Origin: Candidatus Harpocratesius repetitus
Lineage (GTDB): Archaea; Asgardarchaeota; Lokiarchaeia; Sigyniarchaeales; Promethearchaeaceae
Direction: 5' to 3'
Assembly (NCBI GenBank): GCA_021498095.1
Contig: JAIZWK010000001.1
Coordinates: 4,155,450-4,219,449, forward strand
Length of the DNA stretch: 64,000 nucleotides
A program made the position numbers and the translations under genes. How positions within the stretch are numbered: position 1 is the stretch's first letter; each line of letters starts with the position of its first letter. The notes below the pieces were generated by a model. It worked only from the letters and a program-made list of their open reading frames with translations, was not told the origin of the DNA and searched no databases. This document shows, in pieces, positions 49,952 through 59,505 of the stretch.

Positions 49952-50737
49952 CTATTCTTTTAAACATGCACTTAAAGAATAATAGGGAATGATCAAACTT
50001 CCATCTCCACCATTTTTTTTCAACTGTCGAAGAAATTGCCTCTTCAAAATTCTAAATGTGAAGCGTAACCATCGATTATGGATGAAAGGAAGCCAATCTG
50101 AATAATGATTTTGTAAAGCTTGCTTAATTTCTTGATATTCAAGAATTGTATCTCCCTCTTCAAATTGCTGAACTTTAAATCCATAATTCTCCAATAACAT
50201 GCTTAGAACCTTAGGATCAATCTCGTGATAAGGAGATCCCCCGGCGGTAATAACGAGAGACTTAACTAACCGCCAATATCTACGCCAATGAATGTATTTT
50301 AGATCTGATTGAGATGTAATAGGAAATTCTTCTTCAATAAACAGTAATCCTCCCGGTTTCATTACTTCAATCCAACGGGAAAAACAAAGTGGAATTTTTC
50401 CGGTAATCGTATTTATGGCACAAATTGTGTAATCCACAACAATTATATCAACTGAATTGGCGAGAATCGATTTTAATTCACATGCATCTGTTTGAATAAA
50501 TGAAACTTTCCATTCTTGTTTTACAAACTCAACACTTTGTGTAACGATTGCAGAAAGGTCACGATTAACAATATCTGTGGTAATTAATCTGGAAGTCGGA
50601 AAATCTTTAATATATTTCAAAATATCACGTGTAGTTCCCCCATTTCCTGTTCCGATTTCCAAAATAGTCTTGTTTGATAAATCAACATTATTCAACGGTA
50701 ACATTTCCCATTCCTTCCACTGAATAAAGCAAATCAA
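49952..50737 (-). CDS. Class I SAM-dependent methyltransferase
   Basis: 261 residues. Motif I ILEIGTGNGGTTRDIL near 25, acidic end of beta-2 RLITTDIVNRD near 52, motif II IIVVDYTICAINT near 98, then MKPGGLLFIEEEFP near 128: a normal Rossmann-type SAM binder. The C-terminal 80 residues (helical, with LPFIHNRWLRF) are not recognised. The target is unknown. It directly precedes the GH2 gene and is divergent, by 26 bp, from the MBL-fold gene. Confidence 0.8.
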   Translation of the reverse strand: MICFIQWKEWEMLPLNNVDLSNKTILEIGTGNGGTTRDILKYIKDFPTSRLITTDIVNRDLSAIVTQSVEFVKQEWKVSFIQTDACELKSILANSVDIIVVDYTICAINTITGKIPLCFSRWIEVMKPGGLLFIEEEFPITSQSDLKYIHWRRYWRLVKSLVITAGGSPYHEIDPKVLSMLLENYGFKVQQFEEGDTILEYQEIKQALQNHYSDWLPFIHNRWLRFTFRILKRQFLRQLKKNGGDGSLIIPYYSLSACLKE

Positions 50738-50763
50738 AGCTTAAAAAGTGAACGGGATAAAAA

Positions 50764-51591
50764 ATGATTATAATGGTAATAATTACACAAAAAGGAGAAG
50801 TAACTGTTTTTAAAATGGGGCCTCAAGCCTTTGGAAAAATTCTTTACCCAGTTCATGCCTTTTTCATAGATGGACTCTTGATTGATACAGGTTCTCGAAC
50901 TGCACATCGACATATCAAAAATATTTGGAAAAATTATTCTATTCATGCCATTATCAACACCCACTGGCATGAAGATCATATTGGAAACAACAATTATCTC
51001 CAAAACACTCGAAATCTTCCAATATACGCACATGAAGCAGATATTCCAATGATTACAAATGCCAAAGATCAAAAATACTGGTTATACGAACGACTTTCAT
51101 GGGGAATTCCAAAAGGATCGAGAGTGCTACCACTTAGTTCAAAATTCCAAACAGATAATTATACATTCGAAATTATCCATACACCAGGTCATACTCCCGG
51201 TCATATATGTCTGTATGAACCAGAAAATAAGATTCTTTTTTCGGGAGATCTCTTTTTCGGAACCCGAATTACCTATTTACGAAATTTTGAAACTTTTGGA
51301 GAACAGTTGGATGCGCTTAAAAAAATTCTTAATTATGATTTTACAACCTTATTCTGTTCTTTTAGGGGTATTATTGACGATCCTAAACCAAAAATTCGAA
51401 AAAAGATTGCATTTATGGAGAATTTAAGACAAAAAGTTTTAGTATTGGCAGAACAAGGTTTTTCTGAAAAAAAAATTCAAAAAGAAATATTGGGAAGAGA
51501 AAATTATATGTATTACATGTCATCAGGTGATTTTTCAAAAAGACATGTCATTTCACGAATTTTACATGAAAATTCTTTGAATAAACATTAA
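50764..51591 (+). CDS. Metallo-beta-lactamase-fold hydrolase
   Basis: 275 residues. The zinc ligands are in place: INTHWHEDHIGNN near 62-74 (HxHxDH), HTPGHTPGHICLY near 140, and LFSGDLFFGTRI near 158. A C-terminal helical extension (about 200-275) with VISRILHEN contains the last positions of the fold, similar to glyoxalase II and hydrolase-like members. Likely a thioester or lactone hydrolase; the substrate is not determinable. Convergent with the SDR gene: the two stop codons abut (51591/51592). Confidence 0.85.
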   Translation: MIIMVIITQKGEVTVFKMGPQAFGKILYPVHAFFIDGLLIDTGSRTAHRHIKNIWKNYSIHAIINTHWHEDHIGNNNYLQNTRNLPIYAHEADIPMITNAKDQKYWLYERLSWGIPKGSRVLPLSSKFQTDNYTFEIIHTPGHTPGHICLYEPENKILFSGDLFFGTRITYLRNFETFGEQLDALKKILNYDFTTLFCSFRGIIDDPKPKIRKKIAFMENLRQKVLVLAEQGFSEKKIQKEILGRENYMYYMSSGDFSKRHVISRILHENSLNKH

Positions 51592-52386
51592 TTAACCAAA
51601 GATCTTCAATATCCACCATACACCTGGAATTCCAAAAATAAATCTTATCATTTTATTAATCCATCCAGGGATAATTTTTCCTTTATTTTTTTCAACTGCC
51701 TTCAAAGTCGCAGAAACTACTTGATCAGGAGTTGTCCAAAGAAATTTAGGCTTTTTGAAAGGTCGCTTTCCAATATAATCACCAACGTGATGGAATTCGG
51801 TACGAGTATATCCTGGATATACAACATGCATTTGAATATTAGATGCTCCCATGTTGCGAAGTTGACGACGAATTCCCAAAGTAAGTGTGGAAATATACTG
51901 TTTGCTGGCAGAATAAACGATCCCTATTTTTGGAGGACGAAAAATTTCCATAGAACTTATGTTAATAATCGCACCTTGCTCCCGTTTTAGTAAAATTTGT
52001 AGTGCTGCATGAGTAAGAATTAGTGGAGTGGTAGTATGAATTGTATGAAGTGCTTCCATTTTTTTTTCATCAAGGTGGTTGAATTTTCCCAAAGTTCCAA
52101 ATCCCGCGGCATTTATTAGTAAGGCTAATGAATTTGTTTCCATGATTTTTTGTTTAACTGCAATGATTCCATCCTTTTGAGTTAAATCAGCCATAATAAC
52201 ATCAACATGAATGCCATACTGCTTTTCTAATGAAATTCGTAAATCATTCAAGATCTTTTCACGACGAGCAACTAAAATGATATTTAATCCCAAAGAAGCA
52301 AGTTTTTCAGCAAATGCGCGCCCGATTCCTGCACTTGCACCTGTAATTAATGCATAATCATTTTGACCGAGTTTATTAAGTTTCAT
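51592..52386 (-). CDS. Short-chain dehydrogenase/reductase
   Basis: 264 residues. The NAD(P) motif is ITGASAGIGRAFAEKLA at 15-31, followed by VARREKIL (Arg suggesting NADPH), NAAGFGTLG near 91, SSMEIF near 143 and the active-site YSASKQY near 156. This classical SDR resembles the DltE/YqjQ-type group with a basic C-terminal helix (WINKMIRFIFGIPGVWWILK) that may associate with the membrane. The substrate is unknown. Confidence 0.86.
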   Translation of the reverse strand: MKLNKLGQNDYALITGASAGIGRAFAEKLASLGLNIILVARREKILNDLRISLEKQYGIHVDVIMADLTQKDGIIAVKQKIMETNSLALLINAAGFGTLGKFNHLDEKKMEALHTIHTTTPLILTHAALQILLKREQGAIINISSMEIFRPPKIGIVYSASKQYISTLTLGIRRQLRNMGASNIQMHVVYPGYTRTEFHHVGDYIGKRPFKKPKFLWTTPDQVVSATLKAVEKNKGKIIPGWINKMIRFIFGIPGVWWILKIFG

Positions 52387-52411
52387 CGATTAAAGATATC
52401 TCCCATTTCTT

Positions 52412-53036
52412 TTATTGCTTTTCTGTTACTCGAGTTAAATCTTGAACATTACTTTTGGTGAAAAATCCATCAAAATCCCCAAACCGATGAATATATTCAT
52501 TTACAATTAACGTATATGGAGATTGTACTGAAAATGTTTGCTTCAGCCCTTCATCGGGAGATCCTACCAGATCAATTAAGATTTAAATTATTTACATAGA
52601 TGGCAAAATCAAAATTATAATTAGTCAAATTCATGAATTCTATAATAGCAGCATCCCGATCTCGGGCACGGACGCGAGTTGCAGTGTGATCTAATTTGTA
52701 AATATTTTTTAAATGAGTATAATCGGGTTTTTGAACATTAAAAATTTCAATTTCTTTGAATTCATTAGGATGATAATCATACTTATTCATTCCTTTATGT
52801 GGTTGAATAAATCCATACGAAGTACCTATATATTTAGAAGGCGGAGTTTGAATAAAAGAATAATTATCTGTATCAATTATTTCGGGGGTTAAAAATTTAA
52901 ATCCACGCTCTCTTTGGATTTCTACGTATTTTGATAAATTTGTTACTTCAAAAATGAAAGTTTCCAGTCGTGTATTGGGAAGATGTTGAGATTTGGGACG
53001 TAAATTATAAGATTTTAAAAAATTGTCATAGATTGA
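52412..53036 (-). pseudogene. Broken VOC-fold dioxygenase gene, HPPD-like
   Basis: Two minus-strand frames hold consecutive parts of one protein. The first (53036 to stop 52574-52572) includes FIFEVTNLSKYVEIQRERGF, a long central part and LDHTATRVRARDRDAA with the VOC metal histidine, then NYNFDFAIYVNNLN. The second, shifted frame (about 52578 to stop 52412) has TFSVQSPYTLIVNEYIHRFG then DFDGFFTKSNVQDL, which corresponds to the C-terminal glutamate-bearing part of 4-hydroxyphenylpyruvate dioxygenase-type proteins. The segment between them is deleted, and no ATG precedes the first. It is therefore a dead gene. Family assignment from motifs only. Confidence 0.5.
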
Positions 53037-53073
53037 TTATGGGAAAAAAAATATAAGAAAATCGAGTTTTAAT

Positions 53074-54585
53074 ATGATTGTGAGCGATTCTTCAGAAAAT
53101 TCTTCTCATCAATCCCAAACATCTGATACACCTCGAAAAATTCTGCGTGTGGGGATTGTTGGTCTTGGAGATATCTGGCAAAGTCATGTACAAGCCTATC
53201 CAGATAACTTAAATGCAGTTGTGGTTGGATTTTATGATCGTATAAAGGGACGAGCAGAAACTTGGAAAGATAAAATTAGTCGTTTTATGCATTTAGTTAA
53301 AAATGCCGCAAAAGAGAAACTTGATCCTGAAGATGAGATCCATCTGCAACGGTGTGCTATTTTTGAAAAAGAAGCAAAAATCTACGATTCAATGCAAGAA
53401 ATGCTAGATCAAGTAGATATTATTGATATTTGTGCACCTAATCACGTCCATACTCCTTATGCAATTTGGGCATTAAAAAAAGGAAAATCTGTAATGAGTG
53501 AAAAACCCGCTGGTCGATGTTCATATGAAACAGCTGAATTATGCAAAATTGCCGATGAATCTTCTGGATTCTTTCAATTAAATGAAAATTTTCTGTGGTA
53601 CGCCGCACTACGTAAATTAAGAGATGTTGTTAAATCAAATAAGATAGGAAATGTAAGTAAGATTACAATACGGTTGGGGCATGGACATCCATCTTGGGGG
53701 TGGCAGAATCATTTTCTTAATCCTTCATTATCTGGAGGTGGAGTGCTGTCTGATATGGGTGTACATGCAATTGGATTAGGTTATGGTATTTTGGGTAAAG
53801 ATTATGAAGTTAAATCAGTTCAAACAATTCGAATGAATGCTGGAACCACCAAAGAGCGAACACTACATCAGTATGATGGATTAAACGAATATTATATGAG
53901 TTCATTCATGGTTGAAGATGAAGCAAAAATTAAAATTATTTTCAAACATCCTGATACAAAAAATTTACAGAAAGATTATATTGATAATCAGGTGAAAGAA
54001 GGGAATACAAAACTAAATATCGACAATGAAGGTTTATCGCAACAAAAATCTAATAATAATGAGAAACAAAATACTGATATTACTGATAATGGTTTAGAAA
54101 CAAATGAAATTACAGTAATTATTGAAGTTTCATGGGCAAAATCGTACAGAGATATAACAATTCATGGATCAAAAGGTACTTGTGGACTAGATCGAAATGA
54201 ACACAAACAAGAAATCATTGCAATTTATTATAATACAGGTCAGCAAGAAGAAATTGCAATTCCAAACCAGGCACGTGATTCCCATCAAATTGAAATTATA
54301 GATTTCTTAAATAGAATTCAAAAAGGTCAGAAATCAATTCTCGATCATCATTGGGCACATAAGATGCAAGAAATTATCAGTTGTGCTTATTTATCCAATT
54401 TACGAGCATTTGAGAGTAATGCAAAAAAAGGTATAGTCATTACTCCTTCAGATCTGCAAAAGTACTATAATCATTTCATTACAAGCAGTATTCCTAAAGA
54501 GATGATTGTTGAAGAAATCGTTTATGATTTTATGCGTCCATTTACAAGCTCCTATTATTCAGCTGAAAACCCTCTCCAAAAATAA
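53074..54585 (+). CDS. Gfo/Idh/MocA-family oxidoreductase
   Basis: 503 residues. An N-terminal Rossmann fold carries LRVGIVGLGDIWQSHVQAYP near 24, DIIDICAPNHVHTPYAIWAL near 113 and the MSEKPAG motif near 144, the lysine being catalytic. A C-terminal alpha/beta domain includes GGGVLSDMGVHAIGLGYG near 224. A low-complexity acidic/Asn segment (about 300-340, with many N, K, Q) interrupts the sheet; it makes the protein longer than the usual 350-400. These enzymes oxidise or reduce sugars with NAD(P). Located near the sugar-degrading genes. Start ATG 53074. Confidence 0.85.
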   Translation: MIVSDSSENSSHQSQTSDTPRKILRVGIVGLGDIWQSHVQAYPDNLNAVVVGFYDRIKGRAETWKDKISRFMHLVKNAAKEKLDPEDEIHLQRCAIFEKEAKIYDSMQEMLDQVDIIDICAPNHVHTPYAIWALKKGKSVMSEKPAGRCSYETAELCKIADESSGFFQLNENFLWYAALRKLRDVVKSNKIGNVSKITIRLGHGHPSWGWQNHFLNPSLSGGGVLSDMGVHAIGLGYGILGKDYEVKSVQTIRMNAGTTKERTLHQYDGLNEYYMSSFMVEDEAKIKIIFKHPDTKNLQKDYIDNQVKEGNTKLNIDNEGLSQQKSNNNEKQNTDITDNGLETNEITVIIEVSWAKSYRDITIHGSKGTCGLDRNEHKQEIIAIYYNTGQQEEIAIPNQARDSHQIEIIDFLNRIQKGQKSILDHHWAHKMQEIISCAYLSNLRAFESNAKKGIVITPSDLQKYYNHFITSSIPKEMIVEEIVYDFMRPFTSSYYSAENPLQK

Positions 54586-54773
54586 CACTTTTTATTTAAT
54601 TTCAAATAATTTCACACATACTACTGGTAATTTTCTTGATTTTTTCATTTAATTCTTCTTTTACTGCAATATTTTTGAACAAATTTCCAAAATATCACTT
54701 TAGAAAAAAAATTTTTTTTTCAGTATTATATATTTTTATTCTCAAAAGCGTATTTGTTAATTTGATGATATAA

Positions 54774-57518
54774 ATGTCTTATAAAAATAAATTAATTTTT
54801 ATGTGCGTTATTATCAACATTTTTTTATTAACTCTGCCGAATGGAATAATTTCATATTCTACTGCTCTTGATAAAGCAGTTAAGGAAACAAATGTTAATC
54901 TTGTCTGGTCAAATGACAACATTCAAGGAGAAGGAATAATAATTGGAATTGTTGATACAGGAATTGATTGGCAACATCCAGATTTTTATGAAACAGCTCC
55001 AAAACTAGTATTCCAAGGAGGACCTTGGCCATCAAGCAATGGAGTTTCAGATAATCTCTATATTGATCTTAATAATGATGGAATTTATACTGATGCAACC
55101 CTTGAAACAACTGAAGGTCCTATTCGATTACTTGACAATGGAGAATTAAATCAATCCGGAGAAATTATTAGCTCTGTGGGGGATTATGATCCCGGAATTG
55201 ATCTTTTTTTTATAGATCAGAATAATGACGGCATATATAATTCAGAGCCGGGATCAGAAGAACCAATATTTAAATTGTATAATGATTTTTCAGGAATTCT
55301 TGTTCAAGGGCTTGAAATTCATTTAATTGATCGAACAAGATCAAAAATAATTAAAATGTGGGACATGAGCACTCAACGTTATTATGTTAGAGGAGTTAAC
55401 CTTAGTAGTTCATTAAATACAGAAAAGGATTATGATGGTCATGGTACTCATTGTGCCTCTATTGCTATCGGTGGTAAGGTGAATGTGGGAAAATTCGTCG
55501 GTGTGGCACCAAAAGCTAATCTTAAAATAGTAAAACTTCCTGATTGGGATAATAGAACAAAAATAAGTGAAGGAATTAAATGGTTAGTAAATGATGGAAT
55601 AGATATACTAAGCTTAAGTTATGGAGATTATTGGAAAAATCTCACTTTAGATGGTGCGGGAAAATCAGAGGGGGGTTCAGAATTAGAAGATACCATCGAG
55701 TGGGTATATCAACAAGGAGTAATTCCCATAATCTCTGCAGGAAATAATGGAGATAAAGATGCACATGCAACATTACAAGTTCCAAGTCAAAACTCTGATT
55801 CAACTGATATTGTAATACCTGTTCAACCAAAAATTACTTCTTTAGATTTAACTTTATTATGGAAATCACCAAATTCAGCACTAGATATCTCAATTATCGA
55901 TCCAAATAATATCGAAATTTCACCAAAAATTAATATTAATGCTACAGATGGATCATGGAATGTTGTTAGCGATTCTTTTCCAATTTTTGGAAATTTTTAT
56001 CATGTTCAATGGTTTTCTGCGTTGCATGCAAATTCAAGAGGAACGAATAAAACATACATCAGAATTGTATGTAATCCTTTTCCTGATAACATCAGTACAC
56101 CATCAAATGATCATAATATCCATCAATTTGCCTTAAATAACACCGTTGTTGGTAATTGGAAAATTAAGATAACGAATCCATCAATAAGTAGTAAAATTCA
56201 AGATGTACAAGCATATTTAGTTTCAAATGAAGAATATATTTCATACGTTGGACATCCTGGCGCTTATTTCTTAACACCGAATAGAAACATGACAATTTCC
56301 AGTCCTGCTACAGCAGATCATGCAATTGTTGTTGGAAGTTATATAACAAGCCATTCATCTTCATCAAAAATAGGAAAAATATCCGATTTTTCATCTTGGG
56401 GACCTCGTATTGATTATGTTTTACCAAAAATGATAACAGCACCTGGAGAAGCAATTATGGCGGCAGCATCTAAACATGCCAATTCAAATGGGAATAATTA
56501 TACACAAAAATCAGGGACTTCAATGGCTACTCCATTTATTGCAGGATGCTGTGCACTCGCTTTAAATGCAAATTCATCATTAAAAGATAATATCGATTTA
56601 GTTTATGAGGTAATTAAAAGGAGCGCACGTATTGATGGAAATGTTTCAATTTTGGGTAATCTCAAAAATTATGCTTTTGGTTGGGGAAAAATTAATGCTT
56701 CTGCCTTAATTGATCATTCTTATTCAATAAAAAATATTTGTCCAACCAATCCAGAATCACCAATATTATCTTCAATGAAATCAAGCATCTATTTAAATGA
56801 ATGTGTGTGGATTAATTGGACAACCAATCCAAATACAGATAATTATACACTTTATCAATACAATTCGATGATTTATGAGATAAATGAATCTCTTACGTTA
56901 ATTGCTGATGAAATAAGAAATTCTTCCTTTCTATACAGTCCTTTTACGAATGGAACATTTTATTTTGTTATTCTGGCGCGAAATCAAACTGGTGTAAATA
57001 TGAGTAATGTTATACAAATCATAATTGAACCAATTCCACAAGAAAATCCAGATCTTGTCAATCCAATATGGCTTGAAACCCCCACTAACCAAATTATCAC
57101 TTATGGAGAAAAATTCTACCTTGATGTTAATGCTTCCGATAATATTGCAATTGATAAGTATTGGATTAACGATACAATTAACTTTCAAATTGATAACGTT
57201 GGAATAATTACTAACATTTCAACACTTATAATAGGTTGTTATTATTTGGGCATCCATGTCAATGATACAAGTGGAAATGAAATTATTGCAACTATTAGAA
57301 TCAAAGTAATTGATAATTCAACTAATAATACAAGTACTGAAACAACTACAGATACGAATACAAATACAGATTCAGATGATCATTCAAGTATTGATAACGA
57401 CTCAACAACAGATGATAAGCAAAACTATGGAATTATTGGATATCAAACTGAAGTAATCTTTGCAATAATCATTGCTTTCTCAAGTTCTCTGGTTATTCTA
57501 AAAAAGAAGCAAATATAA
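54774..57518 (+). CDS. Secreted, membrane-anchored subtilisin-like serine protease
   Basis: 914 residues. A signal peptide (about 6-27, LIFMCVIINIFLLTLPNG) precedes the S8 catalytic domain: D61 in GIVDTGIDW, H223 in DGHGTHCAS, S583 in SGTSMATPF. Between D61 and H223 there is a long insertion with two DLNNDGIY/DQNNDGIY loops that look like calcium-binding DxNxDG sites. Another insertion of about 200 residues between the oxyanion region (near 320, ISAGNNGD) and S583 resembles a protease-associated beta domain. After residue 650 come two fibronectin-like modules, a Thr/Ser/Asn/Asp linker (855-885), and a C-terminal helix with KKKQI tail. Acts outside the cell, attached to the membrane. A T-rich stretch and a hairpin follow. 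Confidence 0.9.
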   Translation: MSYKNKLIFMCVIINIFLLTLPNGIISYSTALDKAVKETNVNLVWSNDNIQGEGIIIGIVDTGIDWQHPDFYETAPKLVFQGGPWPSSNGVSDNLYIDLNNDGIYTDATLETTEGPIRLLDNGELNQSGEIISSVGDYDPGIDLFFIDQNNDGIYNSEPGSEEPIFKLYNDFSGILVQGLEIHLIDRTRSKIIKMWDMSTQRYYVRGVNLSSSLNTEKDYDGHGTHCASIAIGGKVNVGKFVGVAPKANLKIVKLPDWDNRTKISEGIKWLVNDGIDILSLSYGDYWKNLTLDGAGKSEGGSELEDTIEWVYQQGVIPIISAGNNGDKDAHATLQVPSQNSDSTDIVIPVQPKITSLDLTLLWKSPNSALDISIIDPNNIEISPKININATDGSWNVVSDSFPIFGNFYHVQWFSALHANSRGTNKTYIRIVCNPFPDNISTPSNDHNIHQFALNNTVVGNWKIKITNPSISSKIQDVQAYLVSNEEYISYVGHPGAYFLTPNRNMTISSPATADHAIVVGSYITSHSSSSKIGKISDFSSWGPRIDYVLPKMITAPGEAIMAAASKHANSNGNNYTQKSGTSMATPFIAGCCALALNANSSLKDNIDLVYEVIKRSARIDGNVSILGNLKNYAFGWGKINASALIDHSYSIKNICPTNPESPILSSMKSSIYLNECVWINWTTNPNTDNYTLYQYNSMIYEINESLTLIADEIRNSSFLYSPFTNGTFYFVILARNQTGVNMSNVIQIIIEPIPQENPDLVNPIWLETPTNQIITYGEKFYLDVNASDNIAIDKYWINDTINFQIDNVGIITNISTLIIGCYYLGIHVNDTSGNEIIATIRIKVIDNSTNNTSTETTTDTNTNTDSDDHSSIDNDSTTDDKQNYGIIGYQTEVIFAIIIAFSSSLVILKKKQI

Positions 57519-57603
57519 TGATGCTTTCATTAAAATTTTTTTTATTATAATTATTTTTTTCGATATTCTTATGAGGGAAGAATTTTCAAAGTGAGAGAAA
57601 GAG

Positions 57604-57635
57604 GAGGAAGAGGAAAATCAACAAACCTCTTCCTC
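57604..57635. terminator. Perfect 10-bp hairpin between convergent genes
   Basis: GAGGAAGAGG at 57604-57613 pairs with CCTCTTCCTC at 57626-57635 across a 12-nt A-rich loop. It lies downstream of both the protease (stop 57518) and the small minus-strand gene (stop 57688), so a shared transcription-end or RNA-stability structure is likely. Confidence 0.5.
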
Positions 57636-57687
57636 TGGGTTGGGCATTTATGTGATTGGTTATGAAGGATAGGGGGGATAATCTGAA

Positions 57688-57858
57688 TTATAATAAATTG
57701 AAATTTTCTTTGCGCATAACTCGCAACATTGCATTTCCATCTTGATGAACAACTTCAATATCCTGAATAAAATCATGTGCTTTTAGAATTTCAAAATATG
57801 AGTAAAATGTTCCAAGTGAGGGAAGGAATTTCGCAAAATCAATTTCAATGTTGGGCAT
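57688..57858 (-). CDS. Small protein (56 aa)
   Basis: ATG-started frame of 56 codons on the minus strand. The product starts MPNIEIDFAKFLPSLGTFYS and continues with a helix (YFEILKAHDF) and strands (IQDIEVVHQDGNAMLRVMR). Protein-like composition, codon use like the neighbours, clean stop and a hairpin 50 bp downstream argue for a real gene. No family recognised. Confidence 0.5.
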   Translation of the reverse strand: MPNIEIDFAKFLPSLGTFYSYFEILKAHDFIQDIEVVHQDGNAMLRVMRKENFNLL

Positions 57859-58127
57859 AAGTTAATCACTCAAGATAATTATTTCTAAGTATATGATGAT
57901 GTTGCCTCCATTTATAACAATTATATTGTAAAAATTCCAAGAAAGATTGTACGTTTGTGTAAATACTACTTTTCGAATGTCGCCCAAATTTGTCTGAAGC
58001 AATTCAAACAAATTTTTATTTTTCTTTCTTTGGAGGTAATTTTTAGTCATTACGTTCATAAATAATGCTTTCTTACATGTGATCACTAGGTGTATCGCTA
58101 AACGCCTGTTATTAGGGGTAATAAAAA

Positions 58128-59300
58128 ATGTCGAAAATAAAGAATATTGTAGTAATTGGAGCGGGGCTAATGGGCTCAGGAATAGCACAAGTCTCAATTC
58201 AAGCAGGATACAATGTAACCTTAGTAGATATTAAAGACGAATTTATTGAAAAAGGGTTAAAGAGCATATTAAAAGGCTTAAGTAGATTGGAACAGAAGGG
58301 AAAACTTGGTGAAGGAGTTAGTGCTCAAAGTTTAGTTTCTAAAATTCAAAAAACAACCAATATTCCTCAAGCAGTACAAAATGCAGATTTAATTATCGAA
58401 GCTGTGATTGAAAATCTTAAAATAAAACAAGATGTATTTCGCACTTGTGATGAAAATGCACCAGCTGATTGTTTAATTGCCTCAAATACTTCTTCAATGA
58501 GTATAACAAAAATTGCAGAAGCAACAAAACGTCCAGAAAAATGTTTGGGAATCCATTTCTTTAATCCAGTTCCATTAATGAAATTGGTTGAAGTAATTAA
58601 AGGCGAAAAAACTTCAGAAGATACATTAAATACCGCTCAAAAATGGGCAGAAAGTCTTCCTTGTAGAAGTCCACGATATGTGCCATTAGTATTAAAGGAT
58701 CGACCCGGATTTATTGCAAATCGAATGATTGCACCTGCTTTTATTCTTATGAACTGGGCTTTTGAACAAGCAGTAAAAGAAGGCATATCTTGGGAATCTT
58801 TAAATGCAGATACTCTAAAAGAAGGATTGCCAATGGGATATTTAGAACTAGGTGATTATGTTGGGCATGATACCTATTATCATATCAATACATATTATTC
58901 AAAAACACTTTCTCCTGATTTTACTCCTGGACCCGTTTATACTAAAATGGTGGAAGATAAAAAACTTGGAAGAAAAACCGGTCAAGGCTTTTTTGATTGG
59001 TCACAAGGTCGTCCAAAGTTACTAAATGAACCCAAAGCAAATTTGCTGTCAGCAGAATTACTAGATGCAATTGAGGCAAATGAAGGGTGTCGGTTATTAG
59101 AAGAGGGTGTAGTTAAACATTGGCATATAATTGATGAAACAATGATGGCAGGATTTAACCGCCCTGGAGTCATGAAAGATGCAGTAAGTAATTACGAAAA
59201 ATGGGCGAAGATGCTTGAAGAAATTGCAGGAAAAATCGATAAACCATATTTAATGCCTTGTGAAATGTTAAAAACGGGTAAATTTATAGAACTTAAATGA
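58128..59300 (+). CDS. 3-hydroxyacyl-CoA dehydrogenase
   Basis: 390 residues. The NAD-binding half has VVIGAGLMGSGIAQVSIQAG near 8-27, LVDIKDEFI, ADLIIEAVIENLKIKQ near 86, NTSSMSI near 124 and the catalytic HFFNPVPLMKLVEVI near 145. The C-terminal half has KDRPGFIANRMIAPAFIL near 190, where the dimer and acyl-CoA site form, and GLPMGYLELGDYVGHDTYYH near 240, followed by a second smaller copy (RLLEEGVVKHWHIIDETMM). Catalyses the third step of beta-oxidation, or its reverse in butanoate pathways. Longer than bacterial HBD (about 285) because of the extra C-terminal domain. Monocistronic. Confidence 0.92.
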   Translation: MSKIKNIVVIGAGLMGSGIAQVSIQAGYNVTLVDIKDEFIEKGLKSILKGLSRLEQKGKLGEGVSAQSLVSKIQKTTNIPQAVQNADLIIEAVIENLKIKQDVFRTCDENAPADCLIASNTSSMSITKIAEATKRPEKCLGIHFFNPVPLMKLVEVIKGEKTSEDTLNTAQKWAESLPCRSPRYVPLVLKDRPGFIANRMIAPAFILMNWAFEQAVKEGISWESLNADTLKEGLPMGYLELGDYVGHDTYYHINTYYSKTLSPDFTPGPVYTKMVEDKKLGRKTGQGFFDWSQGRPKLLNEPKANLLSAELLDAIEANEGCRLLEEGVVKHWHIIDETMMAGFNRPGVMKDAVSNYEKWAKMLEEIAGKIDKPYLMPCEMLKTGKFIELK

Positions 59301-59360
59301 TTTTCAATTAATTAATTCAATTTAACCTTCTTTTTTATTAAATTCTTTTTTATTATCTTC
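59301..59360 (+). terminator. T-rich tract after the dehydrogenase gene
   Basis: TTCTTTTTTATTAAATTC followed by TTTTTTATTATC after the stop. A stem-free poly-T terminator is likely for the plus-strand gene. Confidence 0.35.
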
Positions 59361-59505
59361 TTCTTTCGATAATATCCTCTATTATAAGGGCTTAATAGCA
59401 TCAATAAAAATAAAGAATGAAAATACTTAAATCTATTTCTATAGAAAAAAATAGAGAAGAAAGTGATAGATTGATAGATTTTCAAGTGAAGATGAAATCA
59501 TATAC

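Noticed and set aside
57862..58197. 111-codon minus-strand frame across the start of the 3-hydroxyacyl-CoA dehydrogenase
   Set aside because: Overlaps the intact dehydrogenase N-terminus and its upstream region; composition is poor.
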